Source: Acidobacteriota bacterium (GTDB lineage Bacteria > Acidobacteriota > CAIWXX01). From it: a stretch of DNA of 44,533 nt. The notes under the pieces were generated by a model. That model made no database searches and had not been told where the DNA came from. It saw only the letters and a program-made list of their open reading frames with translations. This document shows, piece after piece, positions 23,606 to 33,403 of this stretch; the stretch's first letter is position 1, and the number at the start of each line of letters is the position of its first letter. The stretch covers positions 1 through 44,533 of the forward strand of contig JACPPM010000107.1 of NCBI GenBank assembly GCA_016191015.1, written 5' to 3'. The position numbers and the translations under genes are program-made.

Positions 23606-24184
23606 TTATTTGGTACCGAGCGGCTTCGCCTTGAGCTGCACCTTGCCGTCCTTGACCGCGACCTTGAATTCAATCCGATCGGTGCCGTACTTGTTGGAGA
23701 GCTGCTGGTACTGGGCCAGAACCAGTTGGTGGAATGCCTTCTCACTCACCTTCTGGGTCGTTTCACCCGTCTCCGATCTCACATCCAGGAATTTCTGATA
23801 GAGCTCGCCGACGGGCGCGGCATCTTTCGTCGATCCCAAAACCCAGGCATCGACGCGCATCGCGTTGGCTGCGTCCATGTGCTGGGGTCGATGGAGTGCG
23901 GCGGCAGCAGAGGCCGCGGCAGCTGCGATTCCCTCCTCCTTCGCTCTCAGCAGACGGTTCCACAATTCGTTGTAGCTGTAGAACCGCGTCATCAGCGACT
24001 GGAACAGAAACCTCTGGCCCGAGTTCTGCATCGTCATCGAATTCAGCTGCTTGATCTCAGCCAGCACCCGGTCCCGCTCGCGCTCGGGCGAGACCTTCTC
24101 TGCTCCGGCCAGGAAGCGGTCGAAGTCCCGCTTGAGCTTGGCGATGTCCTGTTCGAGGTCCGCGAGCGCTCTCTCGATGTCCAT
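23606..24184 (-). CDS. Coiled-coil hypothetical protein (MXAN_5187-like C-terminal domain?)
   Basis: A 192-aa soluble protein. An N-terminal coiled coil ('LADLEQDIAKLKRDFDRFLA') leads into 'SMTMQNSGQRFLFQSLMTRF' and 'YSYNELWNRLLRAKEEG'. It ends in a compact domain ('YQKFLDVRSETGETTQKVS', 'FHQLVLAQYQQLSNKYG', 'IEFKVAVKDGKVQLKAKP'). The C-terminal half resembles, from memory, the domain of Myxococcus MXAN_5187-type proteins, of unknown function. No catalytic motif. Located 86 nt before purH on the same strand. Confidence 0.65.
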   Translation of the reverse strand: MDIERALADLEQDIAKLKRDFDRFLAGAEKVSPERERDRVLAEIKQLNSMTMQNSGQRFLFQSLMTRFYSYNELWNRLLRAKEEGIAAAAASAAAALHRPQHMDAANAMRVDAWVLGSTKDAAPVGELYQKFLDVRSETGETTQKVSEKAFHQLVLAQYQQLSNKYGTDRIEFKVAVKDGKVQLKAKPLGTK

Positions 24185-24287
24185 CTAAGTGATCGCGTTC
24201 GGCCGGAGCCTCAGAGGCGATTCTCGACGCTCTCGATCGTGCATCTCATTCCATCCCGTCAATCGAACAATGCGGAACGCCACCGCT

Positions 24288-24725
24288 TCACGATCGGTGG
24301 AACCAGAACATGGGCAGCCATAAGTCACGAGCGAACGGGAGCGGCAGATCATAAATGAAGACCTCATTGCCGGGGATCTCGCTGGTCATCCGATAGAGCT
24401 CGAAGAGCCCGTCGGCATCCTCGACCTCGAATCGCGCGTGATGGCGCAAATAGCGCCCCTCTCCCTCGGTCCAGTACCGCGGCGCCAACTGGGCCACCTG
24501 GACCGCTCGCCGATACGAGTCCACCACCGCCGGATCGGGCTTGACGCCCGGGCTCTCGGGCGGCGGGCCGAAGACGAGCGTCGCGCACGGCCGCAGCGTC
24601 ACCTGGTCGGGATGCAGGATGAAAGCAACTTTCTGCCCGAGAGTGCGGATCTCCCCTTCTATCTCTGCCCGGATTCTCTCTCGATCATCTTCAGCACCCA
24701 CGCCGACTTCCGCCTCACCAGCCAT
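24288..24725 (-). CDS. Hypothetical 145-aa protein
   Basis: Begins 'MAGEAEVGVGAEDDRERIRA', with no signal peptide and no membrane segment. A central Pro-rich part ('FGPPPESPGVKPDPAVVDS') leads into 'RYWTEGEGRYLRHHARFEVE' and a C-terminus 'LPFARDLWLPMFWFHRS'. I do not recognise it. Its codon composition matches its neighbours, and the conserved-looking aromatic ending suggests a real soluble protein. It lies ~100 bp before the MXAN_5187-like gene on the same strand. Confidence 0.5.
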   Translation of the reverse strand: MAGEAEVGVGAEDDRERIRAEIEGEIRTLGQKVAFILHPDQVTLRPCATLVFGPPPESPGVKPDPAVVDSYRRAVQVAQLAPRYWTEGEGRYLRHHARFEVEDADGLFELYRMTSEIPGNEVFIYDLPLPFARDLWLPMFWFHRS

Positions 24726-24824
24726 GCCCCGAAGGATAGTGAAATCGGCCGCAGGATGTCAATCGAGGAACGCAAGGTCGGGTGAGCGACGCGTCGGTGT
24801 GCCGGGCAAATGAAGCCTGCTCAC

Positions 24825-27062
24825 CTACTCGATGTACCCCAGCTTCCTGAGGACCTCCTCGGACTCGGGGTCGAGAGTAGCCTCATCAGGCTTCTCGATC
24901 GCACGCTTCCGCAGTTCCTGGCCGATTGTCCAGGCTCTCAGGGCAGACTTCATGAATCCGAGCGTCACGGGGTGGCTCTCGGAAACATCGCGGGATTCGC
25001 CCGGATCATGGGGCAGGTCGTAGAGCTTGTAATCAGCCATCTCCTCCTGCTGCTCGGCAATAAGCTTGTATCCGTTGAAGACCATTGCCGCGAGGGGTCG
25101 AGGACCAAGGACGAGCTCGCTGTATGCCGGCTGGGGATCCGGAGGCGGGCCGTCGAGCTCCTCCAGCAGGCTCCTTCCCTGAATCCCCGCCGGTGGCTCG
25201 ATGCCCAGCACATCGGCGATCGTCGGAAGGATGTCGATCTGCCGCACGGCCTCACCGACTTGCCTCCCGGGGTGCGCGGCCTGTGGCAGTTTCACGATCA
25301 GCGGCACGCGAAGCTCCGGCTGATAGAGCGTCTTGCCATGGCCCCATTTGTCATGCTCTCCGAACGACTCGCCGTGGTCGGCAGTGAAGAAAATGAGGGC
25401 GTCATCATAGAGGTCTCTCTTCTTCAGCATGTCGAGAAAGCGCCCGAAGTAGAAATCGCTGTGGCGGACTTCGCGGTCGTAGAGCGCCAGCGCGCAGCGT
25501 CGTAGCTCCTCAGCCGTTCCTGGAGCATCGTCTCCGCGCCAATTCCGAGCGGAAACTCTGTGCTCAGCCTCTGGAGCGCACGCCGGAAGCCCTGTGTAGT
25601 CACCCGGGCCCGGCACGTGCGGAGCGTGCGGATCTGTCGCATGCACGTAGATGAAGACGGGCTTCCCGCCACGATGGAGGGCCGGGTGTGATTCAATCAC
25701 GCTGAACAGGTCGCTCGAGAATACGTGGATCGCGGGCGACTGCGCGTTCTCGCGGAGCTGGATGTACTCGTCAAAGTGTCGCCCGAACCCGAAGCCCGCT
25801 GAGATATTCCCGTTGGTCACAAAGGCGTATGTGGCGAAGCCGTGCTCCTTGAGCAGCGCGGGCAGTGTGGGAACGGAGACGGGCAGTGCATCGCGACGCC
25901 CCTCGACCAGGTGCGACGACGCATAAAGCCCCGTCATGATGCTCGCCACCGATGCGCGTGTCCATGCCGACTGCGCACAGGCTTGCCTGAAGACGATCCC
26001 ATCACGGGCGAACCGTGTGAGGCGCGGAGATGTGGGCTGGCTGTAACCGTAGGGTTCGAGCCGGTCGGCACGGAGCGCGTCAACCAGGTAGATGACAACC
26101 GGCCCCCTGACGCCTCCCGGCCGGTTTCTATCCACGGTGTCCGGACGCCTCTCCGGAGCAATAATGGACGCTCTCCAATAAACGGATTTCGGGAGTGGAC
26201 GCTCTCCGACCCGCTCCGACCTCATCAATATCCGGACGGTCCGGCCCGCGAGCTCGTCGAGGCTTGCGGTACCAGCGTCGTGGGACGATCTCAAGAGACC
26301 GAGGGAAAGATCACGCGACGATACGTCCTGCACCCGCCCCGAGTCGTCCTCGATGCCAACACTGAAGTCTGCCGCAGCGCCGGCCGGCGCGCCCTCTTTC
26401 ACGATTCCGAATTCGAACGACAGACTCGCGCGCGCGGGGACATAGGCGTAGACGGAGAGCTGACCGCGAGGTGGCGCAACGAGCGTCGACGGGTTCGGCG
26501 ACGGATTCGCGCGGTCGATCGCCGGTCCGTAGCGACGCGCAAAGCCGCGCCCGGGATCCCACCCCACCGGACCGACGCTCATGTAATCCACCCTGATGGC
26601 CGCAGCCCTCCTGACGCTCTTGAGGAACAGGAGGTTTTCTCCGTCGCGCAGAAACGTCTTCTTCACCCGACATCTGGTTTCGGTCCATTCCGGACCGACC
26701 TGTACCTCAGCGAGGTTGTGCCCGTTGAGGACAGGAACCAGCGCTTCAGCTCCGTCGGATCTGCATCTAAGCTTCAGCTCGGATTCCGCGGGCTTCAGCA
26801 ACCTGAAGGAGATCAGACCCCCTCGCGGTGAGGTCGAGCCGACGTTGGGTCCGCTATCGGTGTTCTTGTCGAAGAACCACTCACCTTGCAACGCGAGGCG
26901 TGCCTCAGGCTCGCCAATGTCGATCCGCACGCGATCGCCGGCGAACTCGATCACGCGGGGGTCAGCCAGAAGGTCCCGGCCCGGCACCTGCTCCTTCCGG
27001 TGACATGCGGACGCGAGGGCCATCGCGCACAGAGACAAGAGCATGGTCTGTCGTGCCAACAT
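24825..27062 (-). CDS. Sulfatase-superfamily lipoprotein with probable Thr nucleophile
   Basis: The lipoprotein signal 'MLLSLCAMALASACHRKE' has a good lipobox (LASAC). A beta-rich N-terminal region (~40-310) is followed by an alkaline-phosphatase-fold sulfatase domain: 'VVIYLVDALRADRLEPYGY', 'QSAWTRASVASIMTGLY', 'IYVHATDPHAPHVPG', 'FTADHGESFGEHDKWGHG' and 'LRVPLIVKLPQ'. The usual C/S-x-P-x-R formylglycine motif is absent; aligned on 'ASIMTG', a Thr takes the nucleophile position, as in phosphoethanolamine or phosphoglycerol transferases and a common 'WTRPS' sub-group. So transferase or phospho-/sulfo-hydrolase activity on an envelope glycan is possible. Length 745 aa. It is divergent from the membrane protein at 27277. 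Confidence 0.85.
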   Translation of the reverse strand: MLARQTMLLSLCAMALASACHRKEQVPGRDLLADPRVIEFAGDRVRIDIGEPEARLALQGEWFFDKNTDSGPNVGSTSPRGGLISFRLLKPAESELKLRCRSDGAEALVPVLNGHNLAEVQVGPEWTETRCRVKKTFLRDGENLLFLKSVRRAAAIRVDYMSVGPVGWDPGRGFARRYGPAIDRANPSPNPSTLVAPPRGQLSVYAYVPARASLSFEFGIVKEGAPAGAAADFSVGIEDDSGRVQDVSSRDLSLGLLRSSHDAGTASLDELAGRTVRILMRSERVGERPLPKSVYWRASIIAPERRPDTVDRNRPGGVRGPVVIYLVDALRADRLEPYGYSQPTSPRLTRFARDGIVFRQACAQSAWTRASVASIMTGLYASSHLVEGRRDALPVSVPTLPALLKEHGFATYAFVTNGNISAGFGFGRHFDEYIQLRENAQSPAIHVFSSDLFSVIESHPALHRGGKPVFIYVHATDPHAPHVPGPGDYTGLPACAPEAEHRVSARNWRGDDAPGTAEELRRCALALYDREVRHSDFYFGRFLDMLKKRDLYDDALIFFTADHGESFGEHDKWGHGKTLYQPELRVPLIVKLPQAAHPGRQVGEAVRQIDILPTIADVLGIEPPAGIQGRSLLEELDGPPPDPQPAYSELVLGPRPLAAMVFNGYKLIAEQQEEMADYKLYDLPHDPGESRDVSESHPVTLGFMKSALRAWTIGQELRKRAIEKPDEATLDPESEEVLRKLGYIE

Positions 27063-27276
27063 CGGCGGCAGTATAGTTCAACCCATTCGGATTCAGAAGG
27101 TCGGGTACTTCCCCGAAATCCATAGCCTGAATCAGCGCGGCCTTCGGCTTGACGACATAGTCCTCATCACGGATAGTAGCGGAACGATGCGGGATCGGAT
27201 TGGAGCGCAGCGGCAGCAGGATGTGGGCTCCACCACCTCGACGATCAGGTGCGATCCATCCGATCGAAAGACCAGC

Positions 27277-29811
27277 GTGAGCTTGAATCTCATGCTCATC
27301 GGTCTCTTCCTGATCTGCTCGGTGATCGTCACCTGGCCGCTCGCACTCCACCCCTCCAGCTACGTGCGCGACGAAGGCGATCCGCTCCTGACCTCCTGGA
27401 TCCTCAGTTGGGTCAATCAGTCCATCTGGGATGACCCTGCGGCGCTCTTCGATCCGCCGGTGTTCTATCCGGAGAAGGGCGCGCTGGCGTTTTCGGAGAC
27501 GCTCCTGCTGCCATCGATCACCGCCGCGCCGGTGTTTCTGCTGGGGGGCAGCGCCATCCTGGCGAACAATCTGCTGTATTTCCTTTCGTTTGTCCTGACC
27601 GGCTGGTTCTTCTACCTCATGTGCCGCGAGCTGGGCATAAGCTCGGCGGCGTCCCTGGTGGGAGCGATCCTTTTCGATTTCGCACCGTTTCGCATGGACT
27701 TCTCGCACCTCCAGCTCTCCCAGGTCCAGTACTTGCCCCTCCAGGTCATGCTCTTCAACCGGTACTTCCGACTGAGCAAGGCGCGATACCTCGTGGGATC
27801 GTGGGCCGCGTTCGCCGCCACAACATTGTCCTGTTCATACTACGGTGTCTATGCACTCCTCCTCATGACCCTGCTCCATCTCTTCTTCCTCGCCGCTCAC
27901 TGGAGAGCCTTCACGCTGCGTACCATTTCCGCCTTGCTCACTGCGCCGCTTCCTGCGGCGTCGATCCTCCTCCCCTACTACCTGAAGTACATGCAGGTGC
28001 GTAGGGCCTATGGGTTCGAACGTTCGCTGACCGGTCTGGAGTCCTTTGGGGCCGACCTCGCTGCGTATGCCACATACTTCTGCCAGAGCACGGTACTGGG
28101 TGGAATAGGAAAACTCTTCGCGTGGAACGCCGTCCAGTGTCTCGCGCCTGGCTTGATCGGCACAGTGCTCGCGATCGCTCTGCTCGTCGTCGGACGAGGT
28201 CGGATGCGTGAGGACGAGACAGTTCATTCGAACTTCCTCACGATCGCCCGCTTCATCTCCGTCGCCATGACAGTCGTCTGTTGTCTCGCAACGCTGGGGG
28301 GCCTGATTCCGCCAGAATCGCGCATCGTGGCGGGCTCATTGATCATCTTCTTCGCCGTTTGGCTCGGCGATGTGCTCTGGACAACACACCGTGGGTCACA
28401 CGTTCCGCACACTCGTGTACTAGCATGGATCGCGGCGCTGGCGCTTGTCGCGTCGCTGGGCCTCGAGATCCGTGTGGCAGGCACCTCCCTTGGCCCTGGC
28501 ATCTACGGCTTCTTCAATTCGTACTTCCCCGGCTTCTGGGGTATTCGCGCCGCCTCCCGCATCAGCGTTCTCTTCTTCTTGTGCTTCTTCACGCTGAGCG
28601 CCTACGGAATGGACCGCCTGCGCGGAGTGGGTTGGATACCACGCTATGGCCCACTGATCGTGATGGGTCTGATTGGTATCGAGTTCGTGAATGCCCCTGT
28701 CCCGTGGGTTCGCTACCGGACGCGAGATGTCGGAGCATACGAATGGTTGAAATCCAGGAAGGACGTGGGGGTCCTCGTCGAGCTTCCGCTGGGGACGTAT
28801 CTCGGACAATACCGTGCCATGTATGAGTCCTCACGGCATCGATATCATCTGCTCAACGGCGTCAGCGGCTTCGTTCCCGCTTCCTACTTCGCGCGCGCAA
28901 GGACGCTCGAAACTTACCCATCTCGAGCGGCCCTCGATCTTTTGCAGGGCATCCTCCCGCTCAAATACATCCTCTGGCGGCGCGAGCCGCCCGCCACAGT
29001 TGCCGGGAATCTCTTCGAGTCGCTCGACGAAGTCCCGTTCCTCCGAAAAGCGGGGAGCTTCGGTGCTGCCACAATCTACGAGGTCCAACACGATTTCTCC
29101 GACGCAGTGGAAAGGCGTTCACTCCGGTTGTACGTCGACCCCCGGCGACTCGACGGACGGGAGCTCCGTCTCGATCTGAGACCTGCGGTGAATGATGGCG
29201 TGAGGCGCTCAGTCGAAGTGCGGATCGGCGAGAACGCGATCGCGTCCGTTGCACTCGACCGCGAGCGTACCATGACAATCGGCGTCGATCGCCTCCCCCG
29301 GGACGGTGCATGGGTGGAGGTCATCACGATCGAATCGCTCGCGGAGCCGTGGGAGTTGAGCACCTGGGAAGTGACTTCGAGCGTCGCGAGCGGGGGGTCG
29401 AGCATCACGGTGGATGGCGACGCGACACGTCCGCCGGCCACGGACGGAATTCTTTTGGCGGCCACGAACGGAAAGGGAGAGAAGCTGACGCGACGATTCA
29501 TCGAGTCGGCCGAGGGAGCAGACATCTCGGCGAAGGTTGCCTCCACGATCCGTCGCCTGATGGACAACCGATACGTCTTCCTCGCGGTCGCGGGCGGTCC
29601 TCTCCGCGACGCGCCCACGGACCTCTCGCGCTACTTGAGGGACCTGTCAGGCATCGACCCGGGAAGCGGAGCGTTTGTCTTGGCCATCCAACCGACAGGA
29701 TCGGGTGACCGCCGGCAACGACCCAGCATCCGGGCCGAGAGCGGGATCACCGGGGCAAGGTTATCAGCAGACCAGCGAGGTTTCGTCCTCGAGAGATTGC
29801 GAGTATTCTGA
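27277..29811 (+). CDS. Large polytopic membrane protein, GT-C-like glycosyltransferase candidate
   Basis: The track ORF starts at 27043, inside the opposite-strand sulfatase. The first ~78 residues look non-coding, so I place the start at GTG 27277 (ATG 27292 is an alternative). About ten membrane segments follow ('MLIGLFLICSVIVTWPLAL', 'FLSFVLTGWFFYLMCRELG', 'LMTLLHLFFLAAHW'). An early extracytoplasmic 'YVRDEGDPLLTSWILSW' with acidic residues is in the position of the GT-C catalytic loop. A soluble C-terminal domain (~600-840, 'VLVELPLGTYLGQYRAMYE') is beta-rich, as in YfhO/PMT-like proteins. Likely uses a lipid-linked sugar for surface glycosylation (family inference). Confidence 0.7.
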   Translation: MSLNLMLIGLFLICSVIVTWPLALHPSSYVRDEGDPLLTSWILSWVNQSIWDDPAALFDPPVFYPEKGALAFSETLLLPSITAAPVFLLGGSAILANNLLYFLSFVLTGWFFYLMCRELGISSAASLVGAILFDFAPFRMDFSHLQLSQVQYLPLQVMLFNRYFRLSKARYLVGSWAAFAATTLSCSYYGVYALLLMTLLHLFFLAAHWRAFTLRTISALLTAPLPAASILLPYYLKYMQVRRAYGFERSLTGLESFGADLAAYATYFCQSTVLGGIGKLFAWNAVQCLAPGLIGTVLAIALLVVGRGRMREDETVHSNFLTIARFISVAMTVVCCLATLGGLIPPESRIVAGSLIIFFAVWLGDVLWTTHRGSHVPHTRVLAWIAALALVASLGLEIRVAGTSLGPGIYGFFNSYFPGFWGIRAASRISVLFFLCFFTLSAYGMDRLRGVGWIPRYGPLIVMGLIGIEFVNAPVPWVRYRTRDVGAYEWLKSRKDVGVLVELPLGTYLGQYRAMYESSRHRYHLLNGVSGFVPASYFARARTLETYPSRAALDLLQGILPLKYILWRREPPATVAGNLFESLDEVPFLRKAGSFGAATIYEVQHDFSDAVERRSLRLYVDPRRLDGRELRLDLRPAVNDGVRRSVEVRIGENAIASVALDRERTMTIGVDRLPRDGAWVEVITIESLAEPWELSTWEVTSSVASGGSSITVDGDATRPPATDGILLAATNGKGEKLTRRFIESAEGADISAKVASTIRRLMDNRYVFLAVAGGPLRDAPTDLSRYLRDLSGIDPGSGAFVLAIQPTGSGDRRQRPSIRAESGITGARLSADQRGFVLERLRVF

Positions 29812-29849
29812 GAGGGCGTGTCGGGACTAGACCTGCGATACGACGCCCG

Positions 29850-30848
29850 TCACGGCTCCGCGCAGTAAACAGAACCGAAACGATCTCCGTATCCGCCCGT
29901 CATCCAGAGCCTGGGCGCTTCGACGGGATGGTTGTTCGATACCGGGCCATACCACCACTGTCGATACAAATCCTGGTAGCCGTCCCCGCGGTCGACCACC
30001 CAGAACATCTGCGCCGCACCCGTTGAAATGGCTCCTTTGACAACTTTCGCTGGCGGCGAGACAAATGTAATCTGTTCTTCGGCGCCCAGAATCGTGCCCG
30101 AGGCGTCGACGAGGACGCGGAAAAGATTCGCGCTGCCCGACGCGTCGGACTTGATGTAGGCCAGCAGGCCCACAGATTTGGTGATTGAGGGATCGCTGTA
30201 GACCAAGGTGGGCGGGGCACCGGCGAGGACCACCTTCTCCGTACCCTTCGGCCCGTTGCCATTGACAGTGCGGAACCAGATGCTGCCATCACGAACGTAG
30301 TAAATTCCCTTGAGGAAGCCCATCAGAAAGGCCTGTGTATCCTGCACAGAGTTATTCGTCACGGGCGTCATCTTCTTGAGAACGTTTTTCTTCTTGCGGT
30401 GGAGGATCGACACGAATGCTTCCTCGGTCGCCGGTCCACCGGTCATCGACGCACGAGTGAAGCCGAATCTCTTGTCATACGTGATCGTGGGATACTGGAT
30501 GGTATAGTTGGCGTCGTTGGTCAGCTTGAAGGGGCCTGCCTTGATATTGGCCTGTTGATCGAGGTCAGAGTAGTAGAGCTGGGAGGCTCCCGTTGCCGCA
30601 TCCCGCTCGACATAGGCGAGCCTGTTCCCTTTGTTGCTCAGGACTCCGAATGCGGCAGTCGGAGAATCGAGCAACAGCTTGGGCCCGACCAGCAGACTGA
30701 ACTCGCCGGTGGCCTGGGCGTAGTAAACCTTGTAGTTCCCGTCTCCGCCGTTGTCCTTGGAGTAGGCGATATAGAACTGGGCCTCGGTACCGGCATCCAG
30801 AGCAGGCACGCACGCAGCCAGTATGACAGGTAGTATCCATGCACGCAT
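29850..30848 (-). CDS. Secreted TolB-like propeller protein, hypothetical
   Basis: ATG 30848 follows 'gaggagg' closely and begins a signal peptide ('MRAWILPVILAACVPALDAG'), so the 474-aa track ORF is over-extended into repeat DNA upstream. The 332-aa product has repeated beta-blade-like segments ('NKGNRLAYVERDAATGASQ', 'QLYYSDLDQQANIKAGPFKL', 'YDKRFGFTRASMTGGPATEE') similar to TolB/WD40-like propellers that follow a signal peptide. No catalytic motif. It is convergent with the preceding membrane protein. Function unknown. Confidence 0.75.
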   Translation of the reverse strand: MRAWILPVILAACVPALDAGTEAQFYIAYSKDNGGDGNYKVYYAQATGEFSLLVGPKLLLDSPTAAFGVLSNKGNRLAYVERDAATGASQLYYSDLDQQANIKAGPFKLTNDANYTIQYPTITYDKRFGFTRASMTGGPATEEAFVSILHRKKKNVLKKMTPVTNNSVQDTQAFLMGFLKGIYYVRDGSIWFRTVNGNGPKGTEKVVLAGAPPTLVYSDPSITKSVGLLAYIKSDASGSANLFRVLVDASGTILGAEEQITFVSPPAKVVKGAISTGAAQMFWVVDRGDGYQDLYRQWWYGPVSNNHPVEAPRLWMTGGYGDRFGSVYCAEP

Positions 30849-31438
30849 AAGTCCTCCTCGACCCATTAACCGCACATGCGGGTATTCTAGCATATTCACT
30901 ACCTCAATATCGGCAGAGGGCTCGTGATTCGGTGTGACGGGGGTCACATCTGAACCGTGCTCGGGCCGAATGCCGGTGCCAGTACCCGGGGCGACGCACT
31001 TCGGGTACGGGCAGGCGTGTGCGAGGACACGCGTCCACAGCGGCGGTGATGAGCAACTACTCAGGCTGCTTAACCACAGAAGGCACAGAACGCGCAAAGG
31101 CACAGAAGGAACGGATGATAAGGTGGTATTGAACCTCTGTGACTTCTGTGGGTTTTGTGCGTTTTGTGGTGCCGGGCTGCGGCAAAGTCGAGGCGCCGAC
31201 TCGGGCGAGGCCGTTCCGTGCGAAACCGCAGATGGCACAGATTTCCGCGCGGATTGCGCAGATTCTTCCAGCATTCAACCGACGAGCAACTTGCTCCTCA
31301 CTCCCGGGTCGGTGCGAAGCAATCGGCGACATCTGCGAGTCAATCCGTGAAATCTGCGGTTTCCGGGACTTTGCCGTAGCCTTGTGTGTGGTGGGTCTCA
31401 CCTGACCTGAGCAGCTACGGTGATGATAGACTAGCCGG
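30849..31438. repeat. Gene-free stretch with two nested inverted-repeat elements
   Basis: About 590 bp without a gene. The first element (31074-31169) has arms 'ccacagaaggcacagaacgc' and 'gtgggttttgtgcgttttgt' that are imperfect inverses. The second (31222-31363) has arms 'gaaaccgcagatggcacaga' and 'ccgtgaaatctgcggtttc'. These CACAGA/CGCAGAT motifs resemble widely dispersed intergenic repeats I know from many environmental genomes. ORFs listed here are fortuitous. Divergent promoters for the flanking genes should lie at its edges. Confidence 0.75.
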
Positions 31439-33319
31439 ATGCTGGTCCGCATGCGGTTGCTGCTGCCGGTCGTGGCGTTCCTGTTCTATCTCCACTACAC
31501 CTCTTTCGACCTCGGGTGGTCGGACAACTACGGATACGCATCGATGGCCCTGCGAATGGCGGGGTTGCATTTCGCCGAGGACGAAACAGTTCTTCGATCG
31601 CTCGGCCTCCAGGACGACGGCGCCGTGACGACTCCACTCGCCTATAACTGGATCGGGGGCCGATCGGTCCCGCTCTACCCCTTTGGCGCCCCGGCCCTCA
31701 TGGCTCCGCTTGTCTGGATGCTCGGACCCAAGGGACCCTTCGTCCTCCCGCCCCTCATGGGCGCGCTCTGTCTCCTGCTCCTCTACCGCATCGGCAAGGA
31801 AGTGTCCGGACGGGCCACGGGCTATGCAGCGGCCGGCTTGGGCGCGCTTTCGCCGCCGCTCTTCGCGTTCGCCACGATCCTCATGAGCGATCTGGTCGCC
31901 GCCTCGTTCATCCTGCTGGCCGTCCTGCTGCTGGTCCGGAAGAGCCGGAGTTTACTCACCTACTCCGCCCTCTCGGGGCTCGCCCTCGGGGGGGCGTTCC
32001 TCACCCGCCCCAACCTGATCCTCTTCTTCGTCCCGGCCGCGATCTATCTGGCGATTGGACGGAGATTCAGGGACCTGCTTGGATTCGGCGCCGGATTCGC
32101 ACCAGCCTTCGCCCTCCAACTTGCCGTCAATTGGGCCTATTACGGCGGCCCCTTGCACTCCAGCTACGGCGGGCACACCAGCGTCTTCACATCGGCCTAC
32201 GTCGGGACGATCGTCCTCACATACCTGAAATGGTTGATGCAATTTGGCACTCTGTTCCAGCTCCCGTTCATCGTCTGGGCTTTTGTCGATCGGCGATTCC
32301 CGAGCGCTCTGAAGTGGCTCACAATCATCTGGTTCCTCATCCTTCAGGCCTTCTACGGTTTCTATCCCTACTGGTATCACTGGCTGCTCTATCGCTATCT
32401 CCTGCCGGCTCAACTGCTGTTCTGCGTCTTTGCGGCCCACGGGATGGTGACCGCTGCCAGGCGGTGCACGCATCGGGCTCTCACGCGGTACGGCGCCGCC
32501 GCTCTCGTTCTCAGCAACGCCGTCTACGGCGCCATTTTTCTCAACCGATATGACGAGTTCCATGTCAAGGATGGTTGGAAGGCCGCAGCGTCGACAACGC
32601 GAACCGTCGCGGATGCCGCCGGCCCGGATTCACTCGTCTTCGCCTACTCCGGCTCGGGGATGCTCCGCTACTACCACGGACTCAAGACGGCAAACCTGAA
32701 CGTCGATCAGGCCTCCGCTCGCACCGTCATCGACGCGTGTTTCCGGAAGGGCATCGCTGTCTACGCGTGGGTGGACACCGACCCGACTGAACAGGATCTA
32801 CTCGCCCGCCTCCCCTACCGCGACTCGACTTGGAAGCTGTCGGAATCGGGTACCAAGAGCCTCTACCGTCTTTTCCCGGGACTGGCGTCGCTCGATGAAT
32901 ACCTGCTCGCGACAAGCCGGATCACGATAACGCTCAGATCCGTCGTGCCACGCTCTCCGTTCCTGGGTGTCGGGTGGGACCACAAGGAGACCGGAGGTGG
33001 GTACCTGAGGTCCCGCGGCCCGTTCTCCACGATCAGGCTGCACGCGAATCCCCGGTTCCGATATCGGGTCAAGGCCCGAATGAGACCACTCCGGCTGGAA
33101 CAGGGCGATGACCCGACGCTCGACGTGGAGTGGGATGGCGAGCGAATCCTCACCGGCCCGATCAGCTCCGGCTGGTCGACCGTAGAAGCGACGACGCCAC
33201 ATGCAGGCCCGGAAGGGAGCACGCTCACTTTCCGCTACCACCTTCGAGGCAACCCGGCGCGAACATTCTTTTCGATCTACTGCGACCGGATCGAAGTCGA
33301 GCCGATCGAGACGGATTGA
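31439..33319 (+). CDS. Polytopic membrane protein, GT39/PMT-like glycosyltransferase
   Basis: A 626-aa protein with about ten membrane helices in the first 400 residues ('LLLPVVAFLFYLHYTSFDLG', 'VLPPLMGALCLLLLYRIG', 'SDLVAASFILLAVLLLV'). The early loop 'TSFDLGWSDNYGYASMALRM' has acidic residues like the catalytic loop of GT-C enzymes, and 'YPFGAPALMAPLVWMLG' is typical of PMT-2-type proteins. The soluble C-terminal ~220 residues look like a beta-rich periplasmic domain. It probably transfers sugars from polyprenyl phosphate; the acceptor is unknown. It lies beside another GT-C-like protein and a sulfatase-fold enzyme, suggesting an envelope-glycan neighbourhood. Confidence 0.75.
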   Translation: MLVRMRLLLPVVAFLFYLHYTSFDLGWSDNYGYASMALRMAGLHFAEDETVLRSLGLQDDGAVTTPLAYNWIGGRSVPLYPFGAPALMAPLVWMLGPKGPFVLPPLMGALCLLLLYRIGKEVSGRATGYAAAGLGALSPPLFAFATILMSDLVAASFILLAVLLLVRKSRSLLTYSALSGLALGGAFLTRPNLILFFVPAAIYLAIGRRFRDLLGFGAGFAPAFALQLAVNWAYYGGPLHSSYGGHTSVFTSAYVGTIVLTYLKWLMQFGTLFQLPFIVWAFVDRRFPSALKWLTIIWFLILQAFYGFYPYWYHWLLYRYLLPAQLLFCVFAAHGMVTAARRCTHRALTRYGAAALVLSNAVYGAIFLNRYDEFHVKDGWKAAASTTRTVADAAGPDSLVFAYSGSGMLRYYHGLKTANLNVDQASARTVIDACFRKGIAVYAWVDTDPTEQDLLARLPYRDSTWKLSESGTKSLYRLFPGLASLDEYLLATSRITITLRSVVPRSPFLGVGWDHKETGGGYLRSRGPFSTIRLHANPRFRYRVKARMRPLRLEQGDDPTLDVEWDGERILTGPISSGWSTVEATTPHAGPEGSTLTFRYHLRGNPARTFFSIYCDRIEVEPIETD

Positions 33320-33403
33320 GCCGCTCCGTATTCTCGCGAGACAAAGAGAGATCACAGTCAGGCACGATGCTGATACAATCTGCCGGACTTCCGGGGAGGC
33401 TTA

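Noticed and set aside
31074-31363. CRISPR array
   Set aside because: Repeats are inverted, imperfect and not regularly spaced; no spacers and no cas genes.
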